64,000 bases of DNA from JAYPHU01 sp038127535 (GCA_038127535.1 JAYPHU010000003.1:102840-166839), one strand, 5' to 3'. Shown: positions 43,803 to 54,043, counted from the first letter of the stretch. Translations and numbers: made by a program. The notes: a model not told the origin generated them from the letters alone.

Positions 43803-44999
43803 ATGCCGGACATCACAACATCCTCCGCTGGCGATCAATTGATCTCTGACCTCGAAGAGATGATCCCGCGCCTCCGGGAGCGGAGCCTCGCGGCGGAGGA
43901 AGCCGGGCGCATTCCGGAAGAGACCATCCAGGAGCTCAAGGATATAGGCGTCTTTCGCGCTTTTGTGCCCGCCTCCTACGGCGGGATGGAAGTTCCCCTG
44001 CCCTACGTTCCAAAAATATTCAGCACACTGGGCCGCGGCTGCTCCGCCACCGCCTGGACCATGGGCTTTTTGATCTATCACAATTACCAATTCGCCCATT
44101 ACCCGAAGAAGGCCCAGGACGAAACCTTTGGCGCGAAGGGCTATACGATGGCGGCAGGCCAGGTGGTGCCGGGCGGGGAAGCAAAACGGGTCGACGGCGG
44201 GTTTATCCTGGACGGGCGCTGGGGATATGCGTCGGGCATTCTACACTGCGACTATATGGCAATCCCCGCGCCGGTGGTGAATGAACCCGATCCGGACGGC
44301 AAGCCCAATATCTATCGGTTCTATGTAGCCCAAGAGGAGTTCGAAATCCACGACACCTGGCATGTCGCGGCGATGCGCGCGTCGGGCAGCCATGACGTCT
44401 CCCTGACCGACGTATTCGTGCCCGAACATCAAGGGCTGGCGGTGAGCGATCTGCGGGAAGGCACGTCGCCGGGGCTTGAGCTCAACAAGGGCCCGCTTTA
44501 CCGGGTGCCGGTGCTGACCTTCATGGTGTTCGGTACGGTCGGCCCGATGATCGGTGCAGCCCAGGCCATGCTGGAACTGGTCACCGACATTCTCAAAACC
44601 AAGGTCGGCGCCTACTCCGGGGAACGGCAGCAGGACCTGCAAAGCCAGCGGGTGCGGCTGGCGCGGATTGAGATGGAGTTGGACGCGACGCTCGGGCTGT
44701 TCCACGGCACCGTTGCAAAGACCTGGGCCACGGTCTCCCGAGGCGACAGCCTGACGCGGGAGGAACGGGTGGAGACCCGGATGGTGGTCTCGCACACCGC
44801 CCAAAAGTGTCACCAGATCGTCGATGAGTTGGCCGTGGCGGCCGGATCCCGAGGATACTATTTGGACTCCCCGATCCAGCGGTTTCAGCGGGACACAAAT
44901 ATGCTGGCCACCCATGCGATCTTTGAATTCGACCATGTGGCCAATCTTTATGGCGGCACGCTTTTAGGCCTCGACGTGCCCGACAATGCGATGATTTAG
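43803..44999 (+). CDS. Acyl-CoA-dehydrogenase-fold flavin monooxygenase (HsaA/HpaB-oxygenase-like)
   Basis: 398 residues with the acyl-CoA dehydrogenase fold: N-terminal helices (EEAGRIPEETIQELKDIGVFRAFVP, abridged: IPEETIQELKDIGVFR), a middle beta domain (GYTMAAGQVVPGG, GGFILDGRWGYASG), and a C-terminal bundle (HTAQKCHQIVDELAVAAGSRGYY, abridged). Group D flavoprotein monooxygenases (HsaA, C2 of 4-hydroxyphenylacetate hydroxylase) have this architecture and use reduced FMN or FAD from a partner reductase, not seen here. The catalytic Glu of true acyl-CoA dehydrogenases is not evident. Substrate unknown. Begins at the base after the rlmE stop. Confidence 0.78.
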   Translation: MPDITTSSAGDQLISDLEEMIPRLRERSLAAEEAGRIPEETIQELKDIGVFRAFVPASYGGMEVPLPYVPKIFSTLGRGCSATAWTMGFLIYHNYQFAHYPKKAQDETFGAKGYTMAAGQVVPGGEAKRVDGGFILDGRWGYASGILHCDYMAIPAPVVNEPDPDGKPNIYRFYVAQEEFEIHDTWHVAAMRASGSHDVSLTDVFVPEHQGLAVSDLREGTSPGLELNKGPLYRVPVLTFMVFGTVGPMIGAAQAMLELVTDILKTKVGAYSGERQQDLQSQRVRLARIEMELDATLGLFHGTVAKTWATVSRGDSLTREERVETRMVVSHTAQKCHQIVDELAVAAGSRGYYLDSPIQRFQRDTNMLATHAIFEFDHVANLYGGTLLGLDVPDNAMI

Positions 45000-45176
45000 A
45001 CGCACGCGCGAATCACCGGTGAGTTTGCCTTCGCAAATGGTTCGCGATGATTACTCAGCCACATAGAAAACCGCTGATTTCCAAGCTTTTCCGGAGCGTT
45101 TTCCGCGCCGACTGAGTCCGCTTGGCAAGGAACGTTTCTCGTGTATGATGCGTCGTCAACTCTTCTAGGAGATGGC

Positions 45177-46652
45177 ATGGAAATCCTCGACGGTCTCACA
45201 TTCGACGACGTGCTGCTCGAACCCGCAGCCTCCGACGTCCTGCCCACCGAAACAAATATCGAAACGCGCCTGACCAAGAACATCCAGCTTGGCATCCCGC
45301 TCTTGTCCGCGGCCATGGATACGGTGACCGAAAGCCGGCTCGCGATCGCTCTGGCCCAGGCCGGCGGCATCGGTGTCATCCACAAAAATCTGGAGCCCGA
45401 TGAGCAGGCCGACGAGGTTCGCAAGGTCAAAAAGTTTGAATCAGGGATGGTGGTCAATCCGGTCACCGTCGCCCCCGACATGACTCTGGCCGAGGTCCGC
45501 GCCCTGATGCAGCAGCTTGGGTTTTCCGGCTTTCCCGTCGTAGACAGCTCGGACAACAAACTGGTCGGCATCCTGACCAACCGGGATGTGCGCTTCGCCT
45601 CCGATCCTCAGCAAATGGTCCGGGAGCTCATGACCCCGCATCACAATAATGCGCCCCTGGTGACCGTCACCGAAAACGTTGCGATGGAAGAAGCGCAACG
45701 ATTGCTGCATCAAAACCGGCTGGAGAAGCTGGTCGTGGTCGACGACAATTTCCGCTGCGTCGGGCTGATCACGGTCAAGGATATGGACAAGGCTCAAGCC
45801 TTCCCGGACGCCTGTAAAGACGAAAAAGGCCGGCTTCGGGTTGCTGCCGCCACCGGCGTCGGCGATGCGGGCCGGGTACGGGCGGAACAATTGCTGGACG
45901 CGGAAGTGGATGTGATTGTTGTCGATACGGCGCATGGCCATTCCAAAGGCGTGCTCGAATCGGTCAACCGGATCAAAAAACTCAGCAATTACACACAAGT
46001 ACTGGCCGGCAACGTCGCCACCGCCGACGGCGCCAAGGCGCTGATCGACGCGGGCGCGGATGCGGTTAAGGTCGGCATCGGACCGGGCACTATCTGCACC
46101 ACCCGCATGGTCGCCGGCGTCGGCATGCCGCAATTCACAGCCGTCATGGAGTCCGCCGAAGTGTGCAATAAGGCCGGTATCCCGGTGGTCGCCGACGGCG
46201 GCATTAAATATTCTGGCGATTTGGCCAAGTCCATCGCCGCCGGTGCGGACTGTGTCATGATCGGCTCGCTGTTCGCCGGCACCGAAGAAAGCCCCGGCGA
46301 GGTGTTCCTCTACCAGGGCCGCTCCTACAAATCTTACCGGGGCATGGGCTCACTCGGCGCTATGTCGCGCGGATCCGCCGATAGATATTTCCAGCAGGAT
46401 GTTTCAGACAGTTTGAAGCTGGTACCGGAAGGCGTCGAAGGCCGCGTACCGTACAAGGGGCCGGTCGAAAACGTGATCCATCAATTGTGCGGCGGGTTGC
46501 GGTCTTCCATGGGCTACACCGGCAACCGGACCATCCCCGACATGCAGAAGAAATGCCGGATGCGCAAGATCACGGCCGCCGGATTGCGGGAAAGCCACGT
46601 GCATGATGTCACTATCACCCGCGAGGCCCCGAACTATCGGGTCGAAAACTAA
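45177..46652 (+). CDS. guaB: IMP dehydrogenase
   Basis: 491 residues from ATG 45177, after AGGAGATGGC. TIM barrel with the CBS pair inserted at about 91-205, the catalytic loop GPGTICTTRMVAGVG with Cys307, and the mobile flap ending in a YRGMGSLGAM segment. It oxidises IMP to XMP with NAD, the committed step to guanine nucleotides. guaA, the next step, lies 11.7 kb downstream on the same strand, separate from it. Intact. Confidence 0.97.
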   Translation: MEILDGLTFDDVLLEPAASDVLPTETNIETRLTKNIQLGIPLLSAAMDTVTESRLAIALAQAGGIGVIHKNLEPDEQADEVRKVKKFESGMVVNPVTVAPDMTLAEVRALMQQLGFSGFPVVDSSDNKLVGILTNRDVRFASDPQQMVRELMTPHHNNAPLVTVTENVAMEEAQRLLHQNRLEKLVVVDDNFRCVGLITVKDMDKAQAFPDACKDEKGRLRVAAATGVGDAGRVRAEQLLDAEVDVIVVDTAHGHSKGVLESVNRIKKLSNYTQVLAGNVATADGAKALIDAGADAVKVGIGPGTICTTRMVAGVGMPQFTAVMESAEVCNKAGIPVVADGGIKYSGDLAKSIAAGADCVMIGSLFAGTEESPGEVFLYQGRSYKSYRGMGSLGAMSRGSADRYFQQDVSDSLKLVPEGVEGRVPYKGPVENVIHQLCGGLRSSMGYTGNRTIPDMQKKCRMRKITAAGLRESHVHDVTITREAPNYRVEN

Positions 46653-46673
46653 GCGTCCGGCCATGGATGTCCG

Positions 46674-47957
46674 ATGAAACCGGGCGCCCGCGTCGCCGCG
46701 GCTATTGAACTCCTGGAGAAAGTCGAACGGTCCCAATCCCCGGCGGATGATGTCATCTCCGCGTACTACCGGGGCCGGCGGTTCATCGGCTCCAAAGACC
46801 GGCGGGAAATCTCCCGGCTCGTTTTCTCCGCCATCCGGCACCATGCCCGCCTGAACCACTGGACAAACGGCGGTGACATCCGGGAACGGATGCTGGCGCT
46901 GCTCCGCCGCGTGGACGATCTTTCGCCGGTAGAGATTGCCGGCCTGTTCTCGGGAGACGGCTATGCCCCGCCGGCTCTCAGCCCTGAAGAAGCGAGTTTC
47001 GTCGGAGCGCCGACGGACCAGCCGGATGACGCGCCGGCTTGGGTCGCGGCGGAGATTCCGGAATGGCTTTATCCGGATTTGGCTACCGCCTGGGGAGAAG
47101 GAACAGCAGATGAAGCGGCGGCCCTCAACACGCCCGCGCCATTGGACCTCCGCGTGAACACCCTAAAAGCCGATGTGGGCCGCGCCCTGGAAGTCCTGCG
47201 TAATGACAAAATCGAGGCGGAGGCCACGCCATTGTCGCCAATCGGTTTACGCCTGTCCGGCCGGGTCAATCTGCAGGCCACGACCACGTTCAAGGGCGGT
47301 TTCGTCGAAGTTCAGGACGAGGGCTCCCAATTGATCGCCCTGTTGACCGCAGCGAAAGCGGATCAGCGAACCATCGACTTTTGCGCCGGTGGTGGCGGCA
47401 AGACGTTGGCATTGGCCGCCACCATAAAAGATGGCGGGCCGCTGATCGCCTGCGATCTGGAGGAAGAGCGACTCAAGCGTCTCGGGCCGCGTCTAAAACG
47501 CGCCGGTGTTTCGAACATCACCCGCCAATCGATCTCCGGTTTGGACGATCCTTGGATCGCCGCAAATGCCGGCACGGCGGAGCGCGTGCTGCTGGACGTG
47601 CCGTGCTCCGGCGCGGGGGCCTGGCGGCGCAACCCGGCGGCCAAATGGCGGCTGACGCCGGACCGGCTTGAGGGCTATACCAAAATCCAACAGGAAATAT
47701 TAGAGACCGCCTCGCAGCTGGTGGCCCCCGGTGGCCGACTGATCTATGCCACGTGTTCGGTTCTGCAGGCTGAGAACGAGAAGCAGATCGATCGGTTTCT
47801 GTCCACCAACCTCGGCTTCCGGCTTGTCCCGGTCGGCGAGGTTTGGGCGGAAACCATCGGCGGTGATTGTCCGTGCGCGAACCCTTACCTTAAACTGACG
47901 CCCTACCGAAACGGCACCGACGGTTTTTTTGCCGCCGTCATGGAACGCCAAACATGA
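46674..47957 (+). CDS. RsmB/NOP2-family rRNA cytosine-C5 methyltransferase
   Basis: 427 residues. The N-terminal NusB-like/RsmB region is followed by a Rossmann SAM domain with FCAGGGGKTLALAA near 237, and the two Cys of the m5C mechanism: VPCSGAGAWRRNP (Cys ~ 310) and YATCSVLQAENE (Cys ~ 355). It methylates cytosine 967 of 16S rRNA or a close site; which position cannot be read here. ATG 46674; 21 bp after guaB. The GNAT gene starts 1 bp after its stop. Confidence 0.9.
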   Translation: MKPGARVAAAIELLEKVERSQSPADDVISAYYRGRRFIGSKDRREISRLVFSAIRHHARLNHWTNGGDIRERMLALLRRVDDLSPVEIAGLFSGDGYAPPALSPEEASFVGAPTDQPDDAPAWVAAEIPEWLYPDLATAWGEGTADEAAALNTPAPLDLRVNTLKADVGRALEVLRNDKIEAEATPLSPIGLRLSGRVNLQATTTFKGGFVEVQDEGSQLIALLTAAKADQRTIDFCAGGGGKTLALAATIKDGGPLIACDLEEERLKRLGPRLKRAGVSNITRQSISGLDDPWIAANAGTAERVLLDVPCSGAGAWRRNPAAKWRLTPDRLEGYTKIQQEILETASQLVAPGGRLIYATCSVLQAENEKQIDRFLSTNLGFRLVPVGEVWAETIGGDCPCANPYLKLTPYRNGTDGFFAAVMERQT

Positions 47958-47958
47958 A

Positions 47959-48507
47959 ATGCCAGGCATAAAAATCCGCGCTGCACGTGAGCAGGATACC
48001 GAAGCCATTGCTCATCTCTATGTGTATACCTGGCGGACCACCTATGCGGGGTTGCTGCCGGATCATGTGCTGATCGGGATGAAGCCGGAACGGTTCATGT
48101 TTTTTTTCGCCCGCGCCCTCAAACACCGCTCGGAAAACATCCTCGTCTGCGAGGACAATACGAACACTATTGTTGCGATGGGCAGCGCCGGGGTGAACCG
48201 GGACCGGGGCAGCAAGTTCGCGGGCGAGGTTTATACACTCTACGTGTCACCGGATCATCAGAACACCGGGATCGGCGAGCGGATGCTGGCGAAACTGTTT
48301 CAAATATTGGCTCGGGACGGGTGTAGTTCGGCCGTCGTTTGGGTCCTGGCCCTCAACCCGTCACGGTTTTTCTACGAAGCGGTCGGCGGCAGCCTGGTTG
48401 GCGATCGGGACGAACAACTCTGGGGCACGACCCTCAAGGAATTCGGCTATGGCTGGGATGATTTATCGGCGGCGATCACGAATGGACGGCCTCGTCTGCA
48501 GGATTAG
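47959..48507 (+). CDS. GNAT-family N-acetyltransferase
   Basis: 182 residues. GNAT fold with motif A around LYVSPDHQNTGIGERMLAKLF (abridged: HQNTGIGERML), which holds the pyrophosphate of acetyl-CoA; motif B follows as WVLALNPSRFFYEAVGG. The start is taken at the ATG at 47959; an earlier frame start at 47929 lies inside the upstream gene. Substrate cannot be deduced. It converges on the HK remnant with a 4-base overlap. Confidence 0.8.
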   Translation: MPGIKIRAAREQDTEAIAHLYVYTWRTTYAGLLPDHVLIGMKPERFMFFFARALKHRSENILVCEDNTNTIVAMGSAGVNRDRGSKFAGEVYTLYVSPDHQNTGIGERMLAKLFQILARDGCSSAVVWVLALNPSRFFYEAVGGSLVGDRDEQLWGTTLKEFGYGWDDLSAAITNGRPRLQD

Positions 48508-49513
48508 GAATTGACCGCTTCTTCCTGGGCGATCGACAAGGGCAAATCAAAATAGAAAACCGATCCGCCGCCGTCTTTCGGCTCATAGCCGATTTGACCG
48601 CCACGCCGTTCGACGATCCCCCTGGAGATGCTGAGACCCAGGCCAGTGCCCTTCACGTTGCGGCGAAGCCCGGTATCCGCCTGGGTGAACCGTTCGAATA
48701 GCACTTCCCGGAATTCCTCGGGAATGCCCTCTCCCTGATCCGCGACGTTTACACGGACCCAGCCGTCGCTAGGTTTCAGACTGATCGTTATCTCGCCGCC
48801 CTCAGGCGAAAACTTGGCCGCATTCGACAACAGTTTGGTCATGACCTGCTGTAACCGGTCGGAATCAGCGCTCACCGGGGTCATCGGCACGCCGTTCTCG
48901 AACTTAAATTGAACGCCGAACCGTTCGGCATAAGAGTCATTGACCTACAATGACTTTTTGATCAGGTCGACGAGATCGACATCGTAAAACTGAATTCCAT
49001 CCCGCCCGACTGCAACTTCTCGAAGTCGATAATATCGTTCTCAAAATTGGTCAATCTTTCGGCGTTGGACTTGGCGAGGCTCAGAATATCAAACGCCGGC
49101 TTGGGCAATTCACCCAGCGCGCCGCCTTTCATCAAGCCGATAGAGACCACGATGGAAGTCAGCAGCGTCCGTAGCTCGTGGCTGACCAGCGACACAAATT
49201 TGGTTTTCAGTTTGTCGACTTCCTGGCGGTCGGTGATATCCCGCACCATGACAAAACTGGCCTCGGACTCTTCCCGGGGAATGACGACGGCCACAACCTC
49301 ACAGGGGAAACTTTCGCCATCGAGCGTCATCATCTCCAATTCATGAACGTCAACCTGGCCAGTGTCTCTGGTCTTATCCCCGCGCTCGTTCGCCATGGCC
49401 CGGAAGTCGGAGTGGACCATGTCCATCAGTGTTTTACCGATGAGGTTCGCCGACCGGCCCGCATCGAATATCCGCACCGCCGCCGGGTCACCCGTCCCTT
49501 TTTTCAGATTCAA
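48504..49513 (-). pseudogene. PAS histidine kinase, 5'-truncated with frameshift and nonsense
   Basis: Minus-strand pieces in order: a PAS fragment (DPAAVRIFDAGRSANLIG and the FPCEVVAVVIPREE strand), HisKA with the phospho-His (KTKFVSLVSHELRT), then the ATPase domain (MTKLLSNAAKFSPEGG and KGTGLGLSISRG). Between HisKA and the ATPase the frame shifts near 48985, and a TAG at 48945-48947 stops the second frame (DLIKKSL stop VNDSYAERFG). No complete N terminus is found upstream of about 49513. Not functional. Confidence 0.88.
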
Positions 49514-49656
49514 TCAATCAAACGATCACCAAAAAATGACTCGCCCATCCACTTTGTCATTCACAAGGACGCTGTAATATGCAATCGTTTTCGAAAGGCT
49601 GGGTGTAACCGGCCATCAGATACCTATTCACACTATTTCCAAGGGAGATAACTACC

Positions 49657-50730
49657 ATGCACTTTAAATCCAAACTTCTCGGCGCGACCGTTACCGGGTT
49701 TGCTGTCGCTGCTCTGGCCGGATTCGGTCAAAGCCATGCGGCTAATTTCAGCATGACCGCCAGTTCCAGCCATCCGCCTGTGGTGCCCTGGGTGAAGACA
49801 ATCCAAGACTATGTCGTGCCGGAATCCATGAAACGGGCGAGGGCCCTCGGCCACTCCATCAAATGGACCGAAGCCTATGCCGGCGCGCTGTACAACTTCA
49901 AAAACACGCTGGAAGGCATTGGCGATGGTCTGGGCGATGTCGGCTGGGTCGGCACCTTGTGGGAGCCGAACAAGCTGCCCCTCCAGAATGTCACTTTCTT
50001 CATTCCGTTTGTTACCGCGAACGTGCCGCTCGCTGCGAAGATTCAAACCGAATTACACGAAAAAATTCCGGCGATGAAAGCAGCCTTCCTTAAAAACAAC
50101 CAGGTTTATTTGGGCCCGCAAACGATCGACGACTACGTCCTGATCTCCAAGACTCCGGTCAATTCGGTGGCAGACCTTAAGGGTAAGAAGTACTATGCCC
50201 CTGGCGCTTCCGCGGCGTGGCTGAAAGGCACCGGCGCCATCGGGATCAACGGCGGCCTTCCGATTTACTACAACGGAATCAAGCAGGGTGTCGCTGACGG
50301 CGCCATCGTTCCGGCGACCGGCATCTTTCCGTTCAAACTGCACGAAGCCGCGCCGTACGTCATTAAAGTGGGTCTCGGCGGCGGCATGACCGGCGCTTTG
50401 ACCATGAACAAGAACACCTATGACAAGCTGCCGCCGGAAATGCAGAAAATGTTCCACGACATCGGCAAGGGCTATGGTGAATTGGTGTCCAAGCGGGTAT
50501 CCGGCTTCAACAAAGCCAGCCTGAACAAGCTGATCCCCGGCGCCGGAGGCAAAGTGTCTGAACTTCCGTTGGCGGAGCAAAAGAAATGGGCCGCAGCGCT
50601 GCCGGACTTGGGCGGTGATTGGGTCAAGAATATGAAGGCCAAGGGCCTGCCCGGCGAAGAAGTCTTGAAATACTACATGAACGCCGTTCGCGCCGCCGGT
50701 GAAAAGCCGCTTCGCGATTGGGATAAGTAA
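49657..50730 (+). CDS. dctP: TRAP transporter periplasmic binding protein
   Basis: 357 residues. Signal peptide with cleavage near SHA-AN. DctP-like, with SVADLKGKKYYAPG in the conserved substrate region and YYNGIKQGVADGAIVPATG (abridged: IKQGVADGAIVP) later, typical of TRAP binding proteins of the C4-dicarboxylate type. It feeds the fused DctQM encoded 2 bp downstream. GGGAGATAACTACC precedes ATG 49657, so this subunit should be made well. Substrate unknown. Confidence 0.9.
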   Translation: MHFKSKLLGATVTGFAVAALAGFGQSHAANFSMTASSSHPPVVPWVKTIQDYVVPESMKRARALGHSIKWTEAYAGALYNFKNTLEGIGDGLGDVGWVGTLWEPNKLPLQNVTFFIPFVTANVPLAAKIQTELHEKIPAMKAAFLKNNQVYLGPQTIDDYVLISKTPVNSVADLKGKKYYAPGASAAWLKGTGAIGINGGLPIYYNGIKQGVADGAIVPATGIFPFKLHEAAPYVIKVGLGGGMTGALTMNKNTYDKLPPEMQKMFHDIGKGYGELVSKRVSGFNKASLNKLIPGAGGKVSELPLAEQKKWAAALPDLGGDWVKNMKAKGLPGEEVLKYYMNAVRAAGEKPLRDWDK

Positions 50731-50732
50731 AC

Positions 50733-52700
50733 TTGCCAGATACTGCCCAAGGGCAGTCGAATGAAAATGGTGGGGCCCTTAAATCTTATAGGGGCCTCAC
50801 CAATTTATTTGCCCAACTAACATCCATTACCAACAGCGCGGGCACCATTTGGGTGTTCGCCCTGATGTTCCTGATCTGCGCCGATATTATATTCCGATCC
50901 GGGTTCAATTTTCCTATTCGGGGCGTAACCGAGATCGTCGGCTATTCTTTGGTCGGCGCCGTCTACCTTCAGTTGGCCCATTCGCTACATGTCGGCCGCT
51001 TTGCCAGGGCGGAGATGTTCATCGAGCCGCTTATGCGCCGCCGTCCCTTTGTCGCGGCAATTTTCCATATAATTTTTTCCCTGGCGGGCGTGTTCGTTTT
51101 TCTTCTGATTGCCTACGGCACGATCGCAAAGTTTGACGAAGCCTGGCCGGACCTGAAGTTCGGCGTCGAAGGAGATTTTACCATTCTGGTCTGGCCGCTG
51201 CGCGCCATTATCCTGGGCGGCTCCGTTTTGGTAGCCATCAAGTATCTCATTTTGGCTCTCGACAATATTGGGGTTCTCGTTCAGGAACTTCGCGCCCGGC
51301 GCGAGGCAACAGAGAAAAAGCCCCTCGGCCTCGGCTTTCTCCTCCTCATTCTGTTTATCGTTTTATCAGCCTATGTACTCGCCACCGGTGATTACTCCCG
51401 GCTGACCATCGGCGCCATTTCCCTGCTTGGCATGCTGGTGATCATCTTCACTGGCATCCATATCGGCGTCGGTCTGATCGTTCTCGGCTTTGCCAGCATA
51501 TGGATCATGTTTGGCAATCCCAATATTGCGATTAATACGGTCAAACTTGCGTCCAACGAGTTCCTGCGCAGCTACTTCTTTGGCGTGATCCCACTCTTTG
51601 TCTTGATGGGACTGATCGTCAATGAATCCGACATTGGCAGCGATACGTTCGATGTCGCCCGCTGGATGCTTAAGAAAGTAAAGGGTGGTCTCGGCGTCGC
51701 AACGGTGCTGGCCAACGCGATTTTCGCGGCGATCACGGGCTCCTCCATCGCGTCGGCCGCGGTCTTCACAAAGGTCGCCGCACCCCACATGATGAAACAC
51801 GGGTACACGCCGAAATTCGCGGTCGGGACGGTCGCCGGCAGTTCGATATTAGGCATGCTGATTCCGCCCAGCCTGCTGTTGATCATCTATGGCTTTGTGG
51901 CGGAACAATCAGTGGGCCTTCTTTTCCTCGCCGCCGTCATTCCAGGCATCATTTTGGCCACGGCCTTTGGGCTGGCGATCGTCGGGATGGCGCATTTCTG
52001 GCCGAGCTATGTCGGCAACCCGTCCGACGGCGGGGACGTGGATATCAAAATCGGCGAGGCCGCCAAGATGGTATTACCGGTCTTTATTCTGATCGTGGCT
52101 GTGCTGGGCGGCATCTACGGCGGTATTTTTACCCCTGTTGAAGCCGGCGCCGTCGGTGCGGCGGGCGCGCTGATCATCGCCACTCTGAAACGCCGGCTGA
52201 CCTGGGAAAAGCTGTGGCGGGTTTTGCTGGAAACCGGCCACACCACAGTCTCGGTGCTGTTTCTTATTCTCGCCGCCAACATCTACGGCAGAATGCTCGC
52301 TCTGTCCGGCTTGCCGCAAAGCGTGGGAGAGCTTATCGGCAGCATGAACCTGGGTTTCCTAGGCTTTATGGCCCTCTACATCCTGCTCGTTGTGATCCTG
52401 GGTATGTTCCTGGATTCGATTTCAATCATGCTGATTGTCTTGCCGCTGGTTCTTCCAATCGTCCAGGCGTTCGGCGGCGACTTGATCTGGTTCGGAATTA
52501 TTACGGTGATCGCCGTGGAGATGGGGCTGCTGACGCCACCATTGGGCATAGCTGTGTACGTGGTTAAATCAACCATCACAGACGCCTCAATTACGCTCAA
52601 TCAAATCTTTGCCGGGGCCTTCCCCTACGTGGTGATTATGTTCATCGTCACCATCTTGCTGGTCATCTTCCCGCAACTCAGCTTGGTCTTTGTAACGTAA
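50733..52700 (+). CDS. Fused TRAP permease (DctQ-DctM)
   Basis: 655 residues. The N-terminal third has four membrane segments of DctQ type (YSLVGAVYLQLAHSLHVGRF and surrounding); from about residue 205 it becomes a DctM channel (GIHIGVGLIVLGF, AITGSSIASAAVF, LGMLIPPSLLLIIYG, LLTPPLGIAVYVV). Small and large permease in one chain is a known TRAP variant. The start is a TTG at 50733, two bases after the binding-protein stop, so translation is tightly coupled. Second TRAP system of the window. Confidence 0.92.
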   Translation: MPDTAQGQSNENGGALKSYRGLTNLFAQLTSITNSAGTIWVFALMFLICADIIFRSGFNFPIRGVTEIVGYSLVGAVYLQLAHSLHVGRFARAEMFIEPLMRRRPFVAAIFHIIFSLAGVFVFLLIAYGTIAKFDEAWPDLKFGVEGDFTILVWPLRAIILGGSVLVAIKYLILALDNIGVLVQELRARREATEKKPLGLGFLLLILFIVLSAYVLATGDYSRLTIGAISLLGMLVIIFTGIHIGVGLIVLGFASIWIMFGNPNIAINTVKLASNEFLRSYFFGVIPLFVLMGLIVNESDIGSDTFDVARWMLKKVKGGLGVATVLANAIFAAITGSSIASAAVFTKVAAPHMMKHGYTPKFAVGTVAGSSILGMLIPPSLLLIIYGFVAEQSVGLLFLAAVIPGIILATAFGLAIVGMAHFWPSYVGNPSDGGDVDIKIGEAAKMVLPVFILIVAVLGGIYGGIFTPVEAGAVGAAGALIIATLKRRLTWEKLWRVLLETGHTTVSVLFLILAANIYGRMLALSGLPQSVGELIGSMNLGFLGFMALYILLVVILGMFLDSISIMLIVLPLVLPIVQAFGGDLIWFGIITVIAVEMGLLTPPLGIAVYVVKSTITDASITLNQIFAGAFPYVVIMFIVTILLVIFPQLSLVFVT

Positions 52701-52752
52701 ATCCGTTGAGGCAAGATGGTTATACCACGACCGCTCACGAGCAGCCGAACTT

Positions 52753-53598
52753 ATGACCTCGCTTTTTCGATATAGCCTCTTTGACCTGCTGGTGGTGGCA
52801 CTGGCCGCCTGTGCGCAAACCGCACAGGACCCGCTGCCGCCGGTGCACGAGCTGACCAAACACGAAGACGACCACCAGCATCACGAAGACGAACTACTGG
52901 TGCTGGATCCGCCGGCCGATCATCTCCGGGACCTCCCGTCGCTGGGCCTTTCCGTCATCGACGTCACTCATCTGGACGGGTTCGGCTCCCATCTTTATCA
53001 CCTGAAGATCGACAATGGCGCGCATCCGTTTCACGCCCGGCATCTGCACAGCCAAAAACACCCGAATGTTCTGGTCGATGTGCATCATCGTTTTGAACAA
53101 CATCAACAGCAACGCCGCCGCCGGGTGGACATCAGCTACACCAGCCCCCGCTCCGCAAATTGGGGCAAGCCGGCGGCGACCTGTAGCAAAGGCATCAAGA
53201 TCGGCGTCGTCGATGGCGGGGTGGATATGCGCCATGCCGCCTTTAAGGGCCCCAAGCTCAGCTTCAAATCCTTCCACCGGAAAGGTGAGCGGATCGGCGC
53301 CTTCGATCACGTCACGGCCGTCGCCTTCATGATCGTCGGCCTGCCAAAATGGGGCGGATTGCTGCCCGGCGCCCAGCTTTATGTGGCCAATGTGTTTCAC
53401 CTGAACAGCAAGGGCCAGCCCCGGGCCAGCGCGAAGGGTATCCTTCAGGCCGTCAACTGGCTGATTAAGCAAGACGTCCATGTCATCAATTTCAGCATCG
53501 GCGGCTCCAACAACGTTCTGATGAAGAAAGCAGTCGATGAAGCCCATCAACGGGGCATCGTGCTTGCCTCATCCGCCCGCAACACGGGCACCCTCTGA
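52753..53598 (+). pseudogene. Subtilase (S8) fragment lacking the catalytic serine
   Basis: 281 codons. The N-terminal hydrophobic segment with LAAC could be a lipobox; a His/Asp-rich linker follows. The S8 core begins with the catalytic Asp154 in KIGVVDGGVD and His186 in FDHVTAVAF, where the usual HGTAVA has Val for Gly. It then continues through the substrate-binding VINFSIGGSNN and stops at GIVLASSARNTGTL. The last ~100 residues, including the GTSxA motif with the catalytic Ser and the oxyanion Asn region in its normal form, are absent. Only about 22 bp separate the stop from the thioesterase terminus. Inactive as a protease. Confidence 0.8.
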
Positions 53599-53603
53599 AA
53601 AGA

Positions 53604-53632
53604 GCCCCGGGGGGCGTATCTCAGGCCGGGGC
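53604..53632 (-). terminator. Possible terminator of the thioesterase gene
   Basis: GCCCCGG (53604-53610) pairs with CCGGGGC (53626-53632). On the minus strand the stem overlaps the thioesterase stop codon and is followed by CTCTTTTC. The stem is GC-rich and the loop long (15 bases), so confidence is modest. Confidence 0.4.
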
Positions 53633-54043
53633 CAGGATTGCTTCCAGCGCCGTGCGCATTTCAGCCGGCATTTCGGCTGATTTTCGCGTTTTAGGATCGA
53701 AACAGACCTCGGTGACGGTTTCCCGGGCGCAGAGATGACCTCTCTCCGCATGGCGCATCTGCTGCTCATAGGTGATGCTCTTACCGCCGATCTTGCGGAA
53801 CACACCTTCAATCACCAGTAGATCACCCGCCTTCGCTTCCTGGATAAATTCGGTGGTGATGGTGCCGATGACGACGACAACGCCCAGGCGCTCGAACATC
53901 GCGTGGTCGATGCCCGCCTTGGCCCAGATATGCCAATTGGCCTCGTCGAAAAAGTGGCCGTAGTAGCGGGTGTTCATGTGCCCAAAGTGATCACAATGCT
54001 CCGGGAAGACCACGCCGCGGTTCGTTTCCATCCAGTCCGTCAT
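53621..54043 (-). CDS. Acyl-CoA thioesterase, 4HBT hot-dog family
   Basis: 140 residues from ATG 54043, preceded by GGAGAGA. The active-site pattern is FPEHCDHFGHMNTRYYGHFFDEA near the start, with the conserved Asp and H-M-N of the 4-hydroxybenzoyl-CoA thioesterase-type fold (DHFGHMN). It hydrolyses acyl- or aroyl-CoA. The location next to a ring-cleavage dioxygenase-like gene and an FAD monooxygenase suggests aromatic catabolism. A longer frame from 54118 lacks a ribosome site. Confidence 0.85.
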   Translation of the reverse strand: MTDWMETNRGVVFPEHCDHFGHMNTRYYGHFFDEANWHIWAKAGIDHAMFERLGVVVVIGTITTEFIQEAKAGDLLVIEGVFRKIGGKSITYEQQMRHAERGHLCARETVTEVCFDPKTRKSAEMPAEMRTALEAILAPA

